DNA from: Cichorium intybus
Taxonomy: Eukaryota; Streptophyta; Magnoliopsida; Asterales; Asteraceae
Reading direction: 5' to 3'
Assembly (NCBI GenBank): GCA_023525715.1
Contig: CM042016.1
Span: forward strand, 63,295,382-63,359,381
DNA length: 64,000 nt
Part shown: piece after piece, positions 9,123-21,247 of the stretch
Position numbering within the stretch: position 1 is the first letter of the stretch
Layout: each line of letters begins with the position of its first letter
Made by a program: the position numbers and the translations under genes
Notes under the pieces: generated by a model
The model's database searches: none
What the model was told of the DNA's origin: nothing
The model's input: the letters and a program-made list of their open reading frames with translations, nothing else

Positions 9123-12100
9123 TGTGACACCCCATTTCTACTGTTTGCAAATACTATGGTTTTTCGTATAAATACATGAATACAAAAATACGGTTTATCA
9201 AAAACCGTTAATTTACATGCTTAAAAACAGTGGGTGTTACAAATCCATACCAAAACTAACCATAGTAAGCAAGAAAGGATTAAACCTTGAGTCCGAGTTA
9301 GGAGCTAACTCGAGCTCCACTCCAGCTAAACTTCATCCAATTATAGCATAGCATTTTAACCTGGAATACATGGCAAAACATAGAATACGTAAGACAATAA
9401 TATCTCGTGAGTTACATGAGTTTTAGACTCAAATCTTTAACTTCTTTTTCCAACTTTGTTATAAAATTCATAACATAAAACATCCGTCAAAACTTTATAG
9501 TAATAACATACTATAACTCTTTACTTTTCAAAATTATTTCATAATATACTTTGCAAAAATAGCATCTTTCTTACTTTCTTTGACTGGTATTATAAACTTG
9601 CTGGATTTTTATACTTAGGGCTTTAATCACCATAAGTGATACCCCAAGTCTCTACAGCTAGAAAAAACAGATTAATCCTCACCTGTAGAAGTTGCTTAGG
9701 AAATCTAATTCGCGATGGGGCTTTTTCCCCAGTAGACTCCATACCTAACTCGGGTAGGTGGAACACGGCATGGTTCCATTACTAACATTGCTTGCTACAA
9801 ATACCAGTCATACAAAATAATTTCTGCTTACTTGAACATTACTTACATACATAGTGGCTAAGTACCAAACTTCATCATTTTGTGTCTTTATGGCTAAATG
9901 CCAAATTTATAACTTTCATCACATATTAATCATATATTTAAAACATGTCTTTATAACATTCTAGGCTTAATGCCAAATCATACTTTCCAAACATCTTATG
10001 GCTATATGCCCATTCATACTTGAAAACATATACGGTTTGTAATCAAAACATACTTCTTAAACATCTTGTGGCTATATGCCTATTCATACTTGAAAACATA
10101 TATGGCTTGTAATCAAAATATACTTTCACATAATTGGTTCATAGTCCACATACTTTCACTCAATTGACTCATAGGCCAATACATACTTTCACTTAAATTT
10201 GACTTGTAGTTCAAAAACATAACTTCAAATATAGCATTATACATTTTCACAAACAAGTTAGAAATAATATTCTTGCATATAATTTCATATATAGAAATTT
10301 TATAAGAAGTCTTGAATTTACTTACTTGCCATGTACCCCAGAATGGGTAAAAATACTACATGTACTCACCTCGTCTAGTTAGAGAAGTCTAACTAGAATC
10401 ACTTCTTCCCGTTGTGTTTTCCTTTCCTTCAACTTTACTCCTTAATACCTAAGGAGTTCATTTAACATTCTAGTTAATACAAGCTAGGCCTTAGTAACAA
10501 TTAAAGACCTCTTAATCTACATCCTAATAGATTAATATCACATTATTAACTCATTTTTAGATTTTGACATCTAAGACGCATAGTCAAAGAATTGACCATA
10601 ACTCCCAACCCAGAAACTTGAATGGCACAAACTCAGACATTCTGAAAAATAGACACAATACATGACAAGTCTCGAAAATATACCAAAACTTGAATCACAA
10701 TCTAAGACCTTAGAAAATAAGTGACAAGATTGACAGTGAAATCTGTCACAAATCTGGATTAGTGGAGGAATCACCAATTCCATTCCACTTGGGAATGGAA
10801 TCAAAGAAAACCCTCTTACATAGGCATACTAGATATAACCCAGAGACCATCCTCCGAAATTCAGACCCAAAAGACAAACCAATTAAGAATTAAAAATCAC
10901 ACAACATGAAGGAAATGAGCAGCAACATTTCTGTCACAACTCAGCATAGCTTGACAAGATTGGTCCGGCAATCTAATGTATAAATGGAAATAAATCAAAC
11001 CTTTTGGACGAGTTACACTAGACATGAAGATAAAGCTCTCATCCAAAAATCAAACTCAAATCATAAGCCAATTGAGAATTAAAAATCGTGCAACAAGGAC
11101 AATGTGCACAACTACAATTCTGGTTCAGTCAAAGAGAAGGCGTTGGAACCCTAGCTTCCTGTTGGAATTGGATCAAGCCCTCTGGGTGGAACACATTAGA
11201 CATGAGGATGGACTTTCCCTAAAATTTTCAGACCTAAACTATCAACCATTTGGGAATTACAAATCCCACAAGTTGACCTAGGTGTGTAGCAGCCAATCTG
11301 TGGAGGTCGGATTGCACACACCAAAGTCCAAACCAAAACAATGAACTGAGTCAATCCCTTTTGGTCGAGTATGACTTATGACAAGGTTCTTCTCCACAAA
11401 ACATTTCAGAACAATCCAGTGAACACACGATTTTAAAAGAATTTCACAACACAATTGGACACAGAAATCATACTCATGGAAATCGGGTTCAAAACCCTAG
11501 AAAACGACTGAATGAAGTCTGAACCCCAACTGATGAACTGAAAAAGACATCGAGACGAAACCATGGGCACTGGAATAGCCTAATTTGGACATGGTATGAT
11601 TTTTCTACGAATTATACAACATAGGACAAATTTCCATCCGAAAATCAAACATTTGTTTCAAATACATGTTCTTATCATATGAACATGTTTCAAACTTAGA
11701 AATCATATAAACATCATGGATCATTCTGGAATTACAGTTTCTAACTTCTCCCGTGAAGAACACACACACAAACATTTAGGTTAGAAGCTTCTTACTAACC
11801 TTTTGTCTTGAAAATCTTCAATTTCCAAGCTATTGATTCAATTTTTTGCTTCAACTCCATGTGAATTTCCAGAAATTAGCTCTGAAAATCCTTCCCGATG
11901 GTTCTCAAATGTTCAGCTCAAAGATGGGAGATATTTTCTCCTTTTTATACTTCCCATTTTAACACTCTAGCCCCTCAATTTCCATATCTTGAACTTTGGC
12001 CACAAAAATCAATTTTTATCACATAGAACTTAGTTTTCTTACATTTTTAGTCCAAAAACCAAAATATAATGTCAATATGAATCCTACATATGGTAAAATG

Positions 12101-12273
12101 ACCAAATTCCCTTTTATGGTAAAATGACCAAATTACCCTTTTTCACCAATTTTCTCCAAAATCTTGGATTTTTACTACATTTCCCACTATATTATTTTTA
12201 AACTTTCAAAATATTTTGGTCTTTACCTTAAGTATTTTCTCGAATATAAATTCAAGATTTTTGGGTCGTTACA
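9123..12273 (-). repeat. L1 3' LTR
   Basis: Plus strand starts TGTGACACCCCATTTC and ends TTTTGGGTCGTTACA. Minus-strand TATA (AAGTATAAAAAGGAG) lies at 11937-11951. An 8-bp-arm palindrome with a 9-nt loop (ACATGTTC/GAACATGT) is at 11664-11688. About 72-bp near-repeats (TTGTGGCTATATGCC, CATACTTGAAAACATATA) lie at 9996-10145. No ORF of note. Confidence 0.9.
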
Positions 12274-12288
12274 ACTACCTCCCCCTTA
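12274..12288 (-). other. L1 polypurine tract
   Basis: On the minus strand AAGGGGGAGGTAGT sits directly before the LTR start TGTAACGACCC. This fixes the orientation of L1. Confidence 0.85.
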
Positions 12289-14035
12289 TTGGGATTCCGT
12301 CCTCGGAATCATCACACAACTACTAAGTTAAGGGATCACTTCTCCCTCCTTTTCAAAGGCTCTCAGCCAAAGTTTAGTTCCTAGTAAATACTTCCTTTTA
12401 TCAACATATAGTCATATTCTTTATTCTTTTATTATTATTATTATTATTATTTAGTATTTCCTTCTATAATTGTTTTTGGTTCTTTATTCAACCTTTAAAG
12501 GTTTCTATTTTCAATTCTTTATGAGGAATGTACATAGTCTCTTCCTCCTGAATATTTCTTTCAATTTCTCATAAAGCGCTTCAAATTTCTGCTTCATTTC
12601 CTCAAGAACTCACCCATCCCATATTCTCATTACATCTCTTTTTACCTCATTTCATTCATATATAAATCTTTTAGTAAAGCTTATTTTACAAAGTGATTTC
12701 ATACTTTCATATTCTTATCAAAAATAGCAGCTTACTTTGTAATCCTTCTCATATGTTTACCAAAACTTCAAGAGATTATATTAATCATATTCTTTACTTA
12801 TAAAACTTTTTCCCAAATAAAATTTGGTAAAATTTTGTATTTATACAAATTTATAAATACACAATATCTTTCTTTTAAAACAATATTTCGTCTTTTAATG
12901 GGCATTTTACTTAAGCATAACTTCATTACTTATTCATTCTTACCTTACTCTTTTCTTATATCTTTGCTCATGCGTTTTTACATAGATAGTTTCTCTCTTT
13001 ATCTCTACTAGTGGCTCCCGGTTTATTACCATTTTTAAGGAATACATTCTCTTTCTTTCGTTACTCTTTACATCCTCACTTTTCTGTTTGGAACAGAATC
13101 TGTCGAATCAGCATATCTTTCACGAGAATCTGCATATCTCGTTCTAAAAGTGTTGAAACGACGTAACGCTTTTTATTTTAGCAATTAGACATCATTAGCT
13201 TTCTTTCTATGTATAATACACAATATTTGACCTTGTAAACTTGTACAGTTTTACTATTGAAGTTGATCTATTATTTCAGTCAACTTCCTTCTTCTCTACT
13301 CTTGTCATTTATATGACTAATTATATACTTCTTTTGTTTTTTTTTTACTCTTTGTTTGCTTCTATATATTCACAATCCATTAATATATTTTCCACTTTCC
13401 TTATTAATTCACATGTCATAAAAAATCATTTTTTTTCATACTTCTTACTCATTTCCTGTACATTATATGTATTACCTTCTTCGATAATTGTCTTATATCA
13501 CTCTTTACTTGTATTACTTTCACATTCAACATATTAACAACCTAAATACTTCTTTCATCTTCCTTTATTATTTATGAGATTTCACCCTCATTTACTCATT
13601 AAACTTACTAATATAGTCGTACCCTACTCATTCTTAAATTTTCTTTCAATACTTTTATAAATACGCTTTTCATCCTTTTTGGGTACCCCGTGTACCATAC
13701 TCATATTAATACCTTATATTTTTAATACTTTCTTGTACACTAGTGCTTAATTTATCACTTTATCTCTTACTTACTCTTTCTCTACCGGTTTTTTTTAATC
13801 GTTTACTATGATTAATTCAAAATTTCAAACGACTCATAAAATTCCATACTTATTACACTTTTTATGATCTTATCATCTTGTAGTGTATTTATGCTTCACA
13901 AGTCATATATATATTAATTTCTTGATTACTACTTAGCATCCCGACTTTATCATGTGTATACCTTGGTGTTTCTAGTTTATTCCATCTAGTATTTCATAAT
14001 TTCAGGCTCCCTTTCAATATGCTTCATACATACTC

Positions 14036-14037
<2 letters not shown>

Positions 14038-14112
<75 letters not shown>
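14038..14112. repeat. (AT)n microsatellite, about 75 bp
   Basis: Uninterrupted AT dinucleotides inside the L1 internal domain. Confidence 0.97.
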
Positions 14113-14114
<2 letters not shown>

Positions 14115-15342
14115 TTTTTTACAAAGGTATTCTAAGTTTGACTATTATAAAAGTCAAAGATGTCAAGGATTTAATTATCAACTTTTTATACTTTTAGTCA
14201 TAATATGATTCTAACTTGACAATAAGATATAACTTATTGTCTCAAGTAACTTCTTTTACCATCTCTTCCATGTGTTATAGACTGCATGCTTAACACATTA
14301 CATTATTCTTTCATTTAAACTCCATTTTTTTTTACACACTACTTATCCCATATTTCATATAAGAGTTACTTCTTATGTATCATTAGATGATACACAACTC
14401 TCATTAATTTTATCATTATCTTTCATTCTTTGTATTTCAAAGTTATATGCCAAATACACTATCTCACTCTTATATATTATATAAGTTTCACACTTACTCT
14501 TTCTTTCACATATATAAACATATATGTATACACCCATATACGTATCCTTACATTTCATAATTATTAACCATATACCAACCACTTCTCACAACTATGAAAC
14601 ACTTTTACTCGTTATTCACATTCAGACTTATGTCTGTTTATTTTTGCTTTTATCTTGTCTTTGATTCTTTGTCTAATACTTATTTAGAGATTTACTCTTG
14701 TTCTTTACTTCATATTGATTATGACCTTTAGTCATCATTCTTACATTCTTTCGGTATCTTTTGTTAACATACCCCTATATACCCTTTTGTTATTTGTATT
14801 TCTTCTTATACTTATTTTATGTGATCGTTAGATTTGATTCCAAATGACAATTCATCCCATCATCATTTTCTTTAATAACTTTCCTTATATTTCTTTGATT
14901 ATCCTCATCGTTTGTCTTATCTTTAATTTCTCGCCTAACACTTGATTAGGCATTCAATATTTATTTCTCAATTCATGTTCTTATAATCATATTATAATAA
15001 TGCAAAATACTTAAGATATCATAGTCTTTAACAGTTTGTTGCAATTTTTTTTTCATTTCTTTCCCATTTCTTAATTTTCATTTCTGTCTTTGATTCCTTA
15101 TCTAATACTTAGTTAAGTATTCTTCCTCCATTTTATAATAGCATATTTGATCACGGCTTTTAGTACACATACTTTAATCCCCTGGTTATCCATGGGAGAC
15201 ACATCATGTTACTTCTCAATATTTATTATTTACCCTTTCATACAACCTTTGAGTTTATCTACATTTACTAAACCCAGCTCATTCCCTTTTACTTTTCCCC
15301 AGTTAAGTGTTTTCATTCTTTTTTCCTTTATGAGATTTATTC

Positions 15343-15463
<121 letters not shown>

Positions 15464-15790
15464 CCACAAATATTAGCTTACTACTTCTTCCACCAGTTTT
15501 CCAGTATTCCTTTGTGGCTTCACTAGGCTCAATATGCATCCTGTGAATATGATAATACGGGCCCATATTACCATAATCACTTACACGTTTTGATCTCGAT
15601 GCTTCCACTCGGTTTCACTGTTTACTGGTATCAGTTAGTTTATTTTACTCATAAATATACTCATACAATTCTACTAACAAACAATGTCTTAATTTCTTAA
15701 GACATTATAAAACTAATAAACTCACTCTAACACCTTATTTCACAAGTCTAAGCCTAGGAGTGGAACGATCCAATCCTAATTCGCTTTAAC

Positions 15791-15806
15791 TATGGCTCTG
15801 ATACCA
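15791..15806 (-). other. L1 primer-binding site (initiator Met tRNA)
   Basis: Minus strand TGGTATCAGAGCCATA; the first 14 bases are complementary to the 3' end of plant initiator tRNA-Met. It lies 3 bp inside the LTR at 15810. Confidence 0.88.
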
Positions 15807-16620
15807 ACTTGTGACACCCTATTTCTACTGTTTGCAAATACTATGGTTTTAAGTATAAATACATGAATACAAAAATACGGTTTATCAAAAACCGTTAATT
15901 TACATGCTTAAAAACAGTGGGTGTTACAAATCCATACCAAAACTAACCATAGTAAGCAAGAAAGGATTAAACCTTGAGTCCGAGTTAGGAGCTAACTCGA
16001 GCTCCACTCCAGCTAAACTTCATCCAATTATAGCATAGCATTTTAACCTGGAATACATGGCAAAACATAGAATACGTAAGACAATAATGTCTCGTGAGTT
16101 ACATGAGTTTTAGACTCAAATCTTTAACTTCTTTTTCCAACTTTGTTATAAAATTCATAACATAAAACATCCGTCAAAACTTTATAGTAATAACATACTA
16201 TAACTCTTTACTTTTCAAAATCATTTCATAATATACTTTGCAAAAATAGCATATTTCTTACTTTCTTTGACTGGTATTATAAACTTGCTAGATTTTTATA
16301 CTTAGGGCTTTAATCACCATAAGTGATACCCCAAGTCTCTACAGCTAGAAAGAACAGATCAATCCTCACCAGTAGAAGTTGCTTAAGAAATCTACTTCGC
16401 GATGGGGCTTTTTCCCCAATAGACTCCATACCTAACCCGGGTAGGTGGAACACGGCATGGTTCCATTACTAGCATTGCTTGCTACAAATACCAGTCATAC
16501 AAAATACTTTCTGCTTACTTGAACATTACTTACATACATAGTGGCTAAGTGCCAAACTTCATCATTTTCTGTCTTTATGGCTAAATGCCAAATTTATAAC
16601 TTTCATCACATATTAATCAT

Positions 16621-16741
16621 TGTTAACGTTTGATATTTCTTTTATTACATAACACCAAAACACATAATATAAATACACAAACCCTAATACACCTAAACCC
16701 TAATAGACATTGGGCCAAGCCCAAACCCTAATACACTAACA
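16621..16741 (-). repeat. T1 left terminal repeat (LTR-y)
   Basis: Minus strand TGTTAGTGTATTAGGG to CAAACGTTAACA, 121 bp, rich in TTAGGGTTT-like repeats. It is preceded on the minus strand by PPT CTGCGGGGGGA. It differs from LTR-x in the middle. Confidence 0.7.
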
Positions 16742-17228
16742 TCCCCCCGCAGTTTTATCGGAGGGACGATGAAACTGAAAAACAACAAAAAATCGAAACA
16801 AAACAAAAATAAGACATTACAGCGGAAAAAGAAAAAATAACTCAGGGGCTGTGATCTTGGAGAAAGCAAGTGTCCCGAAGCCCAAACCAACAGAGGTTGA
16901 AGACAAGGGGTGCCAATCGGACCTGGATGTGGGTGTCCAGTCTTGTGATCAGCAGCAACGGCACCCGATATGATCACGAGCAGGAGAAAGACCGAGAGAG
17001 GTTGCAGGAAAGGGAAAAGAGGAGGTTGGAGAGAAAGAGGTGCTTGGTGCAAACCGAGCAAGAGAAAGAGAATAAATGAGACAGCAGCAACCAAAGAGAC
17101 AGCAGTAACAGTCGAAGAAATGAGAAGAAAGAGTTGCGTGTTGTTGCTGCATTCCAAGATCGAGCAAGGCAGAAAAGACAGAAAGAAAGAGTGATCTGTA
17201 GAACACAGGAGAAGGAGTGATCTGTAGG
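16742..17228. other. T1 cargo, part 1: unassigned
   Basis: Includes a purine-rich plus strand (GAGAAAGAGG, AAAGAGAC). Open frames exist on both strands but look like low-complexity sequence. GTGATCTGTAG occurs at about 17191 and 17217, copies of a stretch inside the receptor-kinase fragment. No domain recognised. Confidence 0.4.
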
Positions 17229-17345
17229 CTAATAAAGTTCAAAGCCTCACTCTCCAACGCCGGGGAACTGAGCAACTGGATCGATACAGTTCCTCCATGC
17301 AACGGTGGTAGAGAAAACTGGAAAGGAGTGATCTGTAGCAATGGA
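17229..17345 (+). pseudogene. Captured fragment of a pollen-type LRR receptor kinase (LRRNT_2 domain)
   Basis: About 39 codons read LIKFKASLSNAGELSNW, then PPCNGGRENWKGVICSNG. This is the N-terminal cap (LRRNT_2) found before the LRRs of plant receptor kinases, closest in my knowledge to the pollen receptor kinase group (FKxSLSNAxALSxW, PPCxGNRxNWxGVICxNG). Signal peptide, LRRs and kinase domain are absent; nearby LSELSGTLP in another frame (about 17459) could be a further LRR scrap. It runs opposite to T1 transcription. It is a transduplicated gene fragment, not a working gene. Confidence 0.7.
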
Positions 17346-17537
17346 GATGAAGCCATGATGCATGTATGCATGCATGTGTGTGTTTGTCTTGTATTCAAAC
17401 ACAGCAAGAAAAAAAAGAAAGAAAGACAGAGGATAAAAAGAACTAGAAAAGATCAAATTGTCTGAGTTGTCAGGGACATTACCCAAAAAAAAAATTCCAC
17501 GCATGCTCGACAGGAAAGCATAAAGCATGGGGACAGG

Positions 17538-17568
<31 letters not shown>

Positions 17569-17634
17569 TTTTTTAACAAAACTTGCATTGAAATATATAA
17601 AGAGTACATTCTGCATGAGTAGTAGTACTCTGCC

Positions 17635-17669
<35 letters not shown>

Positions 17670-18405
17670 TCTTGATGAAAGTTGGGATAAAACAACGAGA
17701 AATGAGCTCGGTGAGGAGGCCGGAGATGAGCTCGGTTCTGAAAAGGAGATTGAGAGGGAGATTAAGGCGAGGATCCGATGGTCATTGAGACTGAAGAAGA
17801 TGCACATCAGGAACACTCCTACACCTTTGTAACATCTTCAAGAAGAAGAAGAAGTAAAAAGTGTTTGTCAGTGTGGATGAAGATTGAAGAGGTAAACGCC
17901 AAGAGCAAGTTACAGAGAGAGATCAGAGGTGTAGAAGAAGAGTGAAGAGTTGGTGACTGGCCGATGGAGCCATCGGGAAGAAGAAAGAGAGCGACAGTGA
18001 AGGGAAGCGGTATGGAGGAGATGGGTTTTGCACCGGTGGTGGTGGTGCAGAGGTTCGAGAGAAACCAAGGGAGAGAGAGAGGGGCCGGTTGTCTAACCCG
18101 CCAGCGAGGATCTAGGGAGGTTAGAGACGGAGGTCCGATTCAGACCGCACGATGCTCTGATCTGGTGGAGACGGGTAGGAAGAAGAGGTTGTGGTTGGGC
18201 TGGAAGAGAGTAGCCGGCAGTGGGTGGAGGTGGAGTGATTCACTTTCGGACTGATGGATTCTTGCTGGAAGAGATGGTATGGAGGCTGAAACAGAAAGAA
18301 CCAAAAATAGGAAGGCACCTCCGACGACGCTAAAGGAATGTCGCCGGAGGTGGTGGCGGCGGCGGCACTGGTTGTGGTCAGAAGAAGAGATTAGGTTAAG
18401 AGCAA
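17346..18405. other. T1 cargo, part 2: unassigned, with poly-T and GA repeats
   Basis: Contains a T-rich run (17541-17574), TA and GA dinucleotide runs (about 17633-17668) and purine-rich sequence (GAAGAAGAAGAAG). A GGCGGCGGCGGC-like run lies near 18355. Possible host-gene pieces cannot be identified by eye; a search of the plus-strand frames at 17680-17790 and 17964-18254 would decide. Confidence 0.4.
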
Positions 18406-18418
18406 GGCTCTGATACCA

Positions 18419-18540
18419 TGTTAATATATGTGGAGCTCAATAGTGTCTCTCCAAAAGAGCCCTTGTGGAGAGAGGGGAGACTCCAACATATATACAAACT
18501 CATAAGACCGTGTCGCACCAATGTGGGATACACTAACACT
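18419..18540 (-). repeat. T1 inner LTR-x (122 bp)
   Basis: Minus strand TGTTAGTGTATCCCACATTG to CACATATATTAACA, followed by PBS TGGTATCAGAGCC at 18418-18406. Near-identical to 18601-18720. Confidence 0.85.
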
Positions 18541-18600
18541 CCCCCTCAGAGACGTAGGCTCGATGAGGTTACAGGGTGCGGGACACTGGCTCTGATACCA
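18541..18600 (-). other. 60-bp TRIM interior: PBS plus PPT only
   Basis: Minus strand begins TGGTATCAGAGCCAGTG (initiator-Met PBS, 18600 downward) and ends TCTGAGGGGGAG (PPT) against the next LTR. This is a complete minimal TRIM interior with no coding sequence. Confidence 0.85.
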
Positions 18601-18720
18601 TGTAAATATATGTGGAGCCCAAGAGTGTCTCTCCAAAAGAGCCCTTGTGGAGAGAGGGGAGACTCCAACATATATACAAACTCATAAGACCGTGTCGCAC
18701 CAATGTGGGATACACTAACA
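18601..18720 (-). repeat. T1 outer LTR-x (120 bp)
   Basis: Minus strand TGTTAGTGTATCCCACATTG to CACATATATTTACA. Forms LTR-60 bp-LTR with 18419-18540. Confidence 0.85.
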
Positions 18721-21043
18721 ATCATATATTTAAAACATGTCTTTATAACATTCTAGGCTTAATGTCAAATCATACATTCCAAACATCTTATGGCGATATG
18801 CCCATTCATACTTGAAAACATATACGATTTGTAATCAAAACATACTTCTTAAACATCTTGTGGCTATATGCCTATTCATACTTGAAAACATATATGGCTT
18901 GTAATCAAAATATACTTTCACATAATTGGTTCATAGACCACATACTTTCACTCAATTGACTCATAGGCCAATACATACTTTCACTTAAATTTGACTTGTA
19001 GTTCAAAAACATAACTTCAAATATAGCATTATACTTTCACAAACGAGTTAGAAATAATATTCTTGCATATAATTTCACGTATAGAAATTTTATAAGAAGT
19101 ATTGAATTTACTTACTTGCCATGTACCCCAGAATGGGTAAAAATACTACATGTACTCACCTCGTCTAATTAGAGAAGTCTAACTAGAATCACTTCTTCCC
19201 GTTGTGTTTTCCTTTCCTTCAACTTTACTCCTTAATACCTAAGGAGTTCATTTAACATTCTAGTAAATACAAGCTAGGCCTTAGTAACAATTAAAGACCT
19301 CTTAATCTACATCTTAATAGATTAATATCATATTATTAACTTATTTTTAGATTTTGACATCTAAGACGCATAGTCAAAGAATTGACCATAACTCCCAACC
19401 CAGAAACTTGAATGGCACAAACTCAGATATTCTGAAAAATAGACACAATACATGACAAGTATCGAGAATATACCGAGACTTGAATCACACTCTAAGACCT
19501 TAGAAAATAAGTGACAAGATTGACAGTGCAATCTGTCACAAATCTAGATTAGTGGAGGAATCACCAATTCCATTCCACTTGGGAATGGAATCGAGAAAAA
19601 CCCTCTTACATAGGCATACTAGATATAACCAAGAGACCATCCTCCGAAATTCAGACCCAAAAGACAAACCAATTAAGAATTAAAAATCACACAACATGAA
19701 GGAAATGAGCAGCAACATTTATGTCACAACTCAGCATAGCTTGACAAGATTGGTCCGGCAACCTAACTTATAAAAGTAAATAAATCAAACCTTTTAGACG
19801 AGTTACACTAGACATGAAGATAAAGCTCTCATCCAAAAATCAAACTCAAAGCATAAGCCAATTGAGAATTAAAAATCGTGCAACAAGGACAATGTGCACA
19901 GCTACAATTCTGGTTCAGTAAAAGAGAAGGCGTTCGAACCCTAGCTTCCTAAGGGAATTGGATCAAGCCCTCTGGATGGAACACATCAGACATGAGGATG
20001 GACTTTCCCTAAAAGTTTCAAACCTAAACTATGAACCATTTGGGAATTAAAAATCCCACAAGTTGACCTAGGTGTGCAGTAGCCAATCTGTGGAGGTCGG
20101 ATTGCACACACCAAAGTCCAAACCAAAACAATGAACTGAGTCAATCCGTTTTGGTCGAGTATGGCTTATGACAAGGTTCTCCTCCACAAACAATTTCAGA
20201 ACAATCCAGTGAACACACGATTTTAAAAGAATTTCACAACACAATTGGACACAGAAATCATACTCATGGAAATCGGGTTCAAAACCCTAGAAAACGACTG
20301 AATGAAGTCTGAACCCCAACTGATGAACTGAAAAAGACATCGAGACAAACGGACATCGTATGATTTTTCTACGAATTATACAACATAGGACAAATTTCCA
20401 TCCGAAAATCAAACATTTGTTTCAAATACATGTTCTTATCATATGAACATGTTTCAAACTTAGAAATCATATAAACATCATGGATCATTCTGGAATTACA
20501 GTTTCTAACTTCTCCCGTGAAGAACACATACACAAACACTTAGGTTAGAAGCTTCTTACTAACCTTTTGTCTTGAAAATCTTCAATTTCCAAGCTATTGA
20601 TTTAATTTTTTGCTTCAACTCCATGTGAAGTTCCAGAAATTAGCTCTCAAAATCCTTCCCGATGGTTCTCAAATGTTCAGCTCAAAGATGGGATATATTT
20701 TCTCCTTTTTATACTTCCCATTTTTACACTCTAGCCCCTCAATTTCCATATCTTGAACTTTGGCCACAAAAATCAATTTTTATCACATAGAACTTAGTTT
20801 TCTTACATTTTTAGTCCAAAAACCAAAATATAATGTCAATATGAATCCTACATATGGTAAAATGATCAAATTACCCTTTTATGGTAAAATGACCAAATTA
20901 CCCTTTTTCACCAATTTTCTCCAAACTCTTGGAATTTTACTACATTTCCCACTATATTATTTTAAAACTTTCAAAATATTTTGGTCTTTACCTTAAGTAT
21001 TTTCTCGAATATAAATTCAAGATTTTTGGGTCGTTACAAAGCT

Positions 21044-21128
21044 CCTGCGGCTCGACCCTGACTTCCACTGTGCTAGTGTGTGTTAGGTTTCTCTTTATTT
21101 TTGACCGCACGACGACCTAGGCATGTCA
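21044..21128 (+). repeat. E2 5' LTR, last part
   Basis: Resumes at CCTGCGGCTCGACCC after L1 and its TSD, and ends CGACCTAGGCATGTCA, matching 26222-26309. Confidence 0.88.
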
Positions 21129-21133
21129 AATTT

Positions 21134-21151
21134 TGGCGCCGTTGCCGGGGA
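21134..21151 (+). other. E2 primer-binding site (Asp tRNA)
   Basis: TGGCGCCGTTGCCGGGGA, complementary to the 3' end of plant tRNA-Asp and typical of Athila/Tat gypsy elements. It is 5 bp after the LTR end. Confidence 0.92.
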
Positions 21152-21247
21152 GCTGTGCGCTTAGATTTGGTGATTTGTAGGACTTAGCTTCTGATTTTTT
21201 ATGTTTGATTTTAGTTCTTTAAATTATGGTATGTGTACGTCTTCATA

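Larger units (their letters stand above)
16621..18720 (-). mobile_element. T1: composite TRIM-like element carrying foreign sequence
   Basis: TSD ATCAT at 16616-16620 and 18721-18725. Minus-strand order: LTR-x 18720-18601, PBS and PPT in a 60-bp spacer, second LTR-x 18540-18419, PBS 18418-18406, about 1.66 kb of cargo, PPT CTGCGGGGGGA, then LTR-y 16741-16621. LTR-x and LTR-y share only the ends TGTTAGTGTAT and TTAACA. No retroelement protein is encoded. Dimeric structure plus unlike ends suggests template switching between two TRIM-type RNAs. Confidence 0.8.
15810..21038 (-). repeat. L1 5' LTR, interrupted by T1
   Basis: Starts TGTGACACCCTATTTC and ends GGGTCGTTACA. It aligns throughout with 9123-12273 with few differences, except for T1 (16621-18720) and its TSD. 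TATA at 20705-20714, conserved palindrome at 20429-20452, both on the minus-strand transcript. Confidence 0.9.

Noticed and set aside
11024..11281. 85-codon plus-strand ORF
   Set aside because: It lies inside the L1 LTR, is antisense to its transcript, has no domain, and is broken in the second LTR copy.
16693..17157. 154-codon hydrophobic minus-strand ORF, membrane-like
   Set aside because: It is low-complexity Leu/Phe/Ser from a purine-rich opposite strand inside T1. No family is recognised.
17229..17345. Working host receptor kinase gene
   Set aside because: Only the cap domain is present; signal peptide, LRRs, transmembrane and kinase parts are missing.
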